DNA from: Nitriliruptoraceae bacterium
GTDB taxonomy: Bacteria; Actinomycetota; Nitriliruptoria; Nitriliruptorales; Nitriliruptoraceae
Assembly (NCBI GenBank): GCA_007120565.1
Contig: SKNK01000161.1
Coordinates: 1 to 16,192 of the forward strand
Length of the DNA stretch: 16,192 bases
Direction: 5' to 3'
Shown: positions 15,260 to 16,192 of the stretch, piece after piece
Numbering within the stretch: position 1 is the first letter of the stretch
Layout: every line of letters starts with the position of its first letter
Translations under genes and position numbers: made by a program
Notes under the pieces: generated by a model
Seen by the model: the letters and a program-made list of their open reading frames with translations, nothing else
Databases searched by the model: none
What the model was told of the DNA's origin: nothing

Positions 15260-15265
15260 TACGCT
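15260..15265 (+). promoter_or_regulatory. Candidate -10 element for a leaderless antitoxin message
   Basis: TACGCT lies 6 bases before the antitoxin ATG at 15272, the spacing seen for leaderless actinobacterial transcripts. No ribosome binding site precedes the ATG. I see no convincing -35 element. Confidence 0.4.
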
Positions 15266-15271
15266 GGTTGC

Positions 15272-15523
15272 ATGAGTAGCCAACGCTTGAACATCACCAT
15301 CGACGGCGAACATGCGGCCAAACTCGCGAGCCTCGCCGCTCGGGTCCACGTCAACGAGGGGACGCTGGCCCGCTCGCTCCTGAGCACTGCCATCGATGAC
15401 CTCGACCCCGATCCGGCGAACGTCGCCTCGCTGCTCGACGGGATCGACGGCGCCTTCGAACGTGCGCAGCTAGGGGCCGACCAGGCTGCCGCCGGGGACA
15501 CCATCGCGCTCGACGAGCTGTAG
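15272..15523 (+). CDS. Ribbon-helix-helix (ParD/CopG-like) antitoxin
   Basis: An 83-residue small protein. RLNITIDGEHAAKLASLAAR (5-24) fits the beta strand and first helix of a ribbon-helix-helix DNA-binding domain, and VHVNEGTLARSLLSTAIDDL fits the second helix. The acidic C-terminal half (DPDPANVASLLDGIDGAFER) would wrap the toxin. It is followed after 3 bases by a RelE/ParE-like gene, the usual order of a type II toxin-antitoxin pair, and probably represses its own operon. ATG 15272 is chosen because the longer in-frame start at 15173 adds unconserved sequence containing the candidate promoter. Confidence 0.8.
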   Translation: MSSQRLNITIDGEHAAKLASLAARVHVNEGTLARSLLSTAIDDLDPDPANVASLLDGIDGAFERAQLGADQAAAGDTIALDEL

Positions 15524-15526
15524 GTC

Positions 15527-15814
15527 GTGGCGCAGGTCGAGCTCGCACTCGCCGCGGTCGAGGACCTCGATCGACTCGTCCTCACGCACTCGCTGCCGGA
15601 CGACACCCGCCAACGGGTACGCGCGGCACTCGAGCCGCTGCGCCAGTTCCCTCGACTCGGACCGGAACTCTCGGGCCGGTGGGAGGGGTTCCGGTTCATC
15701 CTCGGACCCTGGCGCTGGATGCTGCTCGTCTACACCTTCGACGAAGCGCGCGACCGGGTCGTCATCGTCACGATCCAAGACGCACGAACGTCAAGCTCAA
15801 CGACCGGCGCGTGA
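15527..15814 (+). CDS. RelE/ParE-family toxin
   Basis: A 95-residue protein. The helical N-terminus (VELALAAVEDLDRLVLTHSLP, a helix-turn-helix pair typical of the fold) leads to RAALEPLRQFPRLGPELSGR and the beta-sheet core RFILGPWRWMLLVYTFDE...DRVVIVTIQDARTSSS, which matches the C-terminal pattern of RelE/ParE toxins. Family members either cut mRNA on the ribosome (RelE) or poison gyrase (ParE), and the sequence does not decide between them. The GTG start lies 3 bases after the antitoxin stop without a clear ribosome site, so translation is probably coupled to the antitoxin. It appears unrelated to the sugar genes. Confidence 0.8.
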   Translation: MAQVELALAAVEDLDRLVLTHSLPDDTRQRVRAALEPLRQFPRLGPELSGRWEGFRFILGPWRWMLLVYTFDEARDRVVIVTIQDARTSSSTTGA

Positions 15815-15823
15815 CCCGGCCTT

Positions 15824-15846
15824 GTCGTTCCGCCGCCGAGAACGAC
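15824..15846 (+). terminator. Hairpin after the toxin gene
   Basis: GTCGTTC (15824-15830) pairs perfectly with GAACGAC (15840-15846) across a 9-base loop, 9 bases after the toxin stop codon. There is no T-run, which is common for high-GC actinobacterial terminators, so the call is tentative. Confidence 0.4.
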
Positions 15847-15967
15847 CCTCACCACCGGAGCATGCCGGGACGCAGCGATCCGCGCGTCCGCGGCCGGAGC
15901 GTCGCAGGGAACAACCCTCGCATCTGGCACTAGCCACCTGAACGGGTAGCTACGCCTGGCGTTGCAG

Positions 15968-16192
15968 CTATGGCCAAGGAGAGGTTGTGTCGACCGTCGT
16001 GGGGTTCGGCCCCACGGCGAGTCGCTCGTACCGCGAGACGACGAGGGTCGGGGTGGCGGCCAGGTCATCGAGGTGGACGAACCCGACCCGCTCGTAGAGC
16101 CGGCGGGCCGGATGGTTGGCTCGACCGGTCGACACGACCGCGCGCTCGTGCGGAACTCGTTCCAGGACGGCCTCCAGGAGCCGGCGGGCCAG
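15968..16192 (-). CDS. GNAT-family N-acetyltransferase, 3' end only
   Basis: A minus-strand frame enters from the right edge and ends at TAG (15968-15970), giving the last 74 residues. LARRLLEAVLERVP followed by RAVVSTGRANHPARRLYERV and GFVHL is the typical end of a GNAT acetyltransferase: the helix after the acetyl-CoA pyrophosphate loop, then the N-x-x-A-x-x-L-Y-E-x-x-GF motif. The substrate cannot be told from this part. The gene converges on the toxin gene. The remaining upstream part lies outside the window. Confidence 0.8.
   Translation of the reverse strand: MARRLLEAVLERVPHERAVVSTGRANHPARRLYERVGFVHLDDLAATPTLVVSRYERLAVGPNPTTVDTTSPWP

Noticed and set aside
13435..15699. A 754-codon minus-strand frame opposite nagA and the SIS gene
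   Set aside because: It is Ser/Arg-rich without family features and opposes two well-supported plus-strand genes.
15947..15970. Imperfect hairpin TAGCT-ACGCC-T-GGCGT-TGC-AGCTA at the end of the GNAT gene
   Set aside because: A bulge, a one-base loop and no T-run make it unconvincing as a terminator, and it overlaps the stop codon.
1..16192. CRISPR arrays, tRNA or rRNA genes, insertion sequences, attachment sites
   Set aside because: No regularly spaced repeats, tRNA-like cloverleaf, transposase or integrase motif was seen on either strand by eye.

Overview
The window is a high-GC segment with strong G/C bias at third codon positions, GTG and TTG starts, and a DasR-type regulator. Together these point to an actinobacterial chromosome. 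The very acidic substrate-binding lipoprotein would fit a halotolerant or alkaliphilic lineage such as Nitriliruptoria, but that placement is a weak inference. Almost the whole window is one functional unit: a sugar-salvage locus for the glycan backbone of peptidoglycan (GlcNAc, MurNAc and 1,6-anhydro-MurNAc).

Layout. From about 12685 down to position 1 the minus strand carries, in transcription order: a cytoplasmic GH3 N-acetylglucosaminidase (nagZ), a GntR/UTRA regulator of the DasR type, a carbohydrate ABC importer (lipoprotein and two permeases, no ATPase), a fusion of an unrecognised TIM-barrel-like domain to MurNAc-6-phosphate etherase (murQ), a cytoplasmic family-10-like glycosyl hydrolase (GHL10), anhydro-MurNAc kinase (anmK), a BadF-type amino-sugar kinase and, after a 204-base regulatory gap, a secreted paralog of the GHL10 enzyme that runs off the left edge. 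From the second permease to the BadF kinase, junctions are 4-base overlaps or gaps of 2-3 bases, so these genes look translationally coupled. Divergently, on the plus strand, lie nagA and a double-SIS glucosamine-6-phosphate deaminase, also overlapping. The right end holds a ParD/RelE-like toxin-antitoxin pair and the 3' end of a GNAT acetyltransferase gene.

How it works together (inference from families). A secreted GHL10 enzyme would cut peptidoglycan glycan chains, the ABC importer would bring in the products, and NagZ, the cytoplasmic GHL10 and possibly the barrel domain fused to MurQ would release monosaccharides. AnmK and the BadF kinase would phosphorylate them. MurQ turns MurNAc-6-P into GlcNAc-6-P and D-lactate, NagA deacetylates GlcNAc-6-P, and the SIS enzyme yields fructose-6-P and ammonia. 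This is a complete route from wall sugar to glycolysis.

Regulation. Four sequences resembling the DasR/NagR operator (AGTGGTCTAGACCACT) lie exactly in intergenic regions: two before the secreted hydrolase, one before the regulator gene, and one in the nagZ/nagA divergent region. The most unusual items are the barrel-MurQ fusion, the secreted/cytoplasmic GHL10 pair, and control of MurNAc catabolism by a DasR-like rather than a MurR-type regulator.
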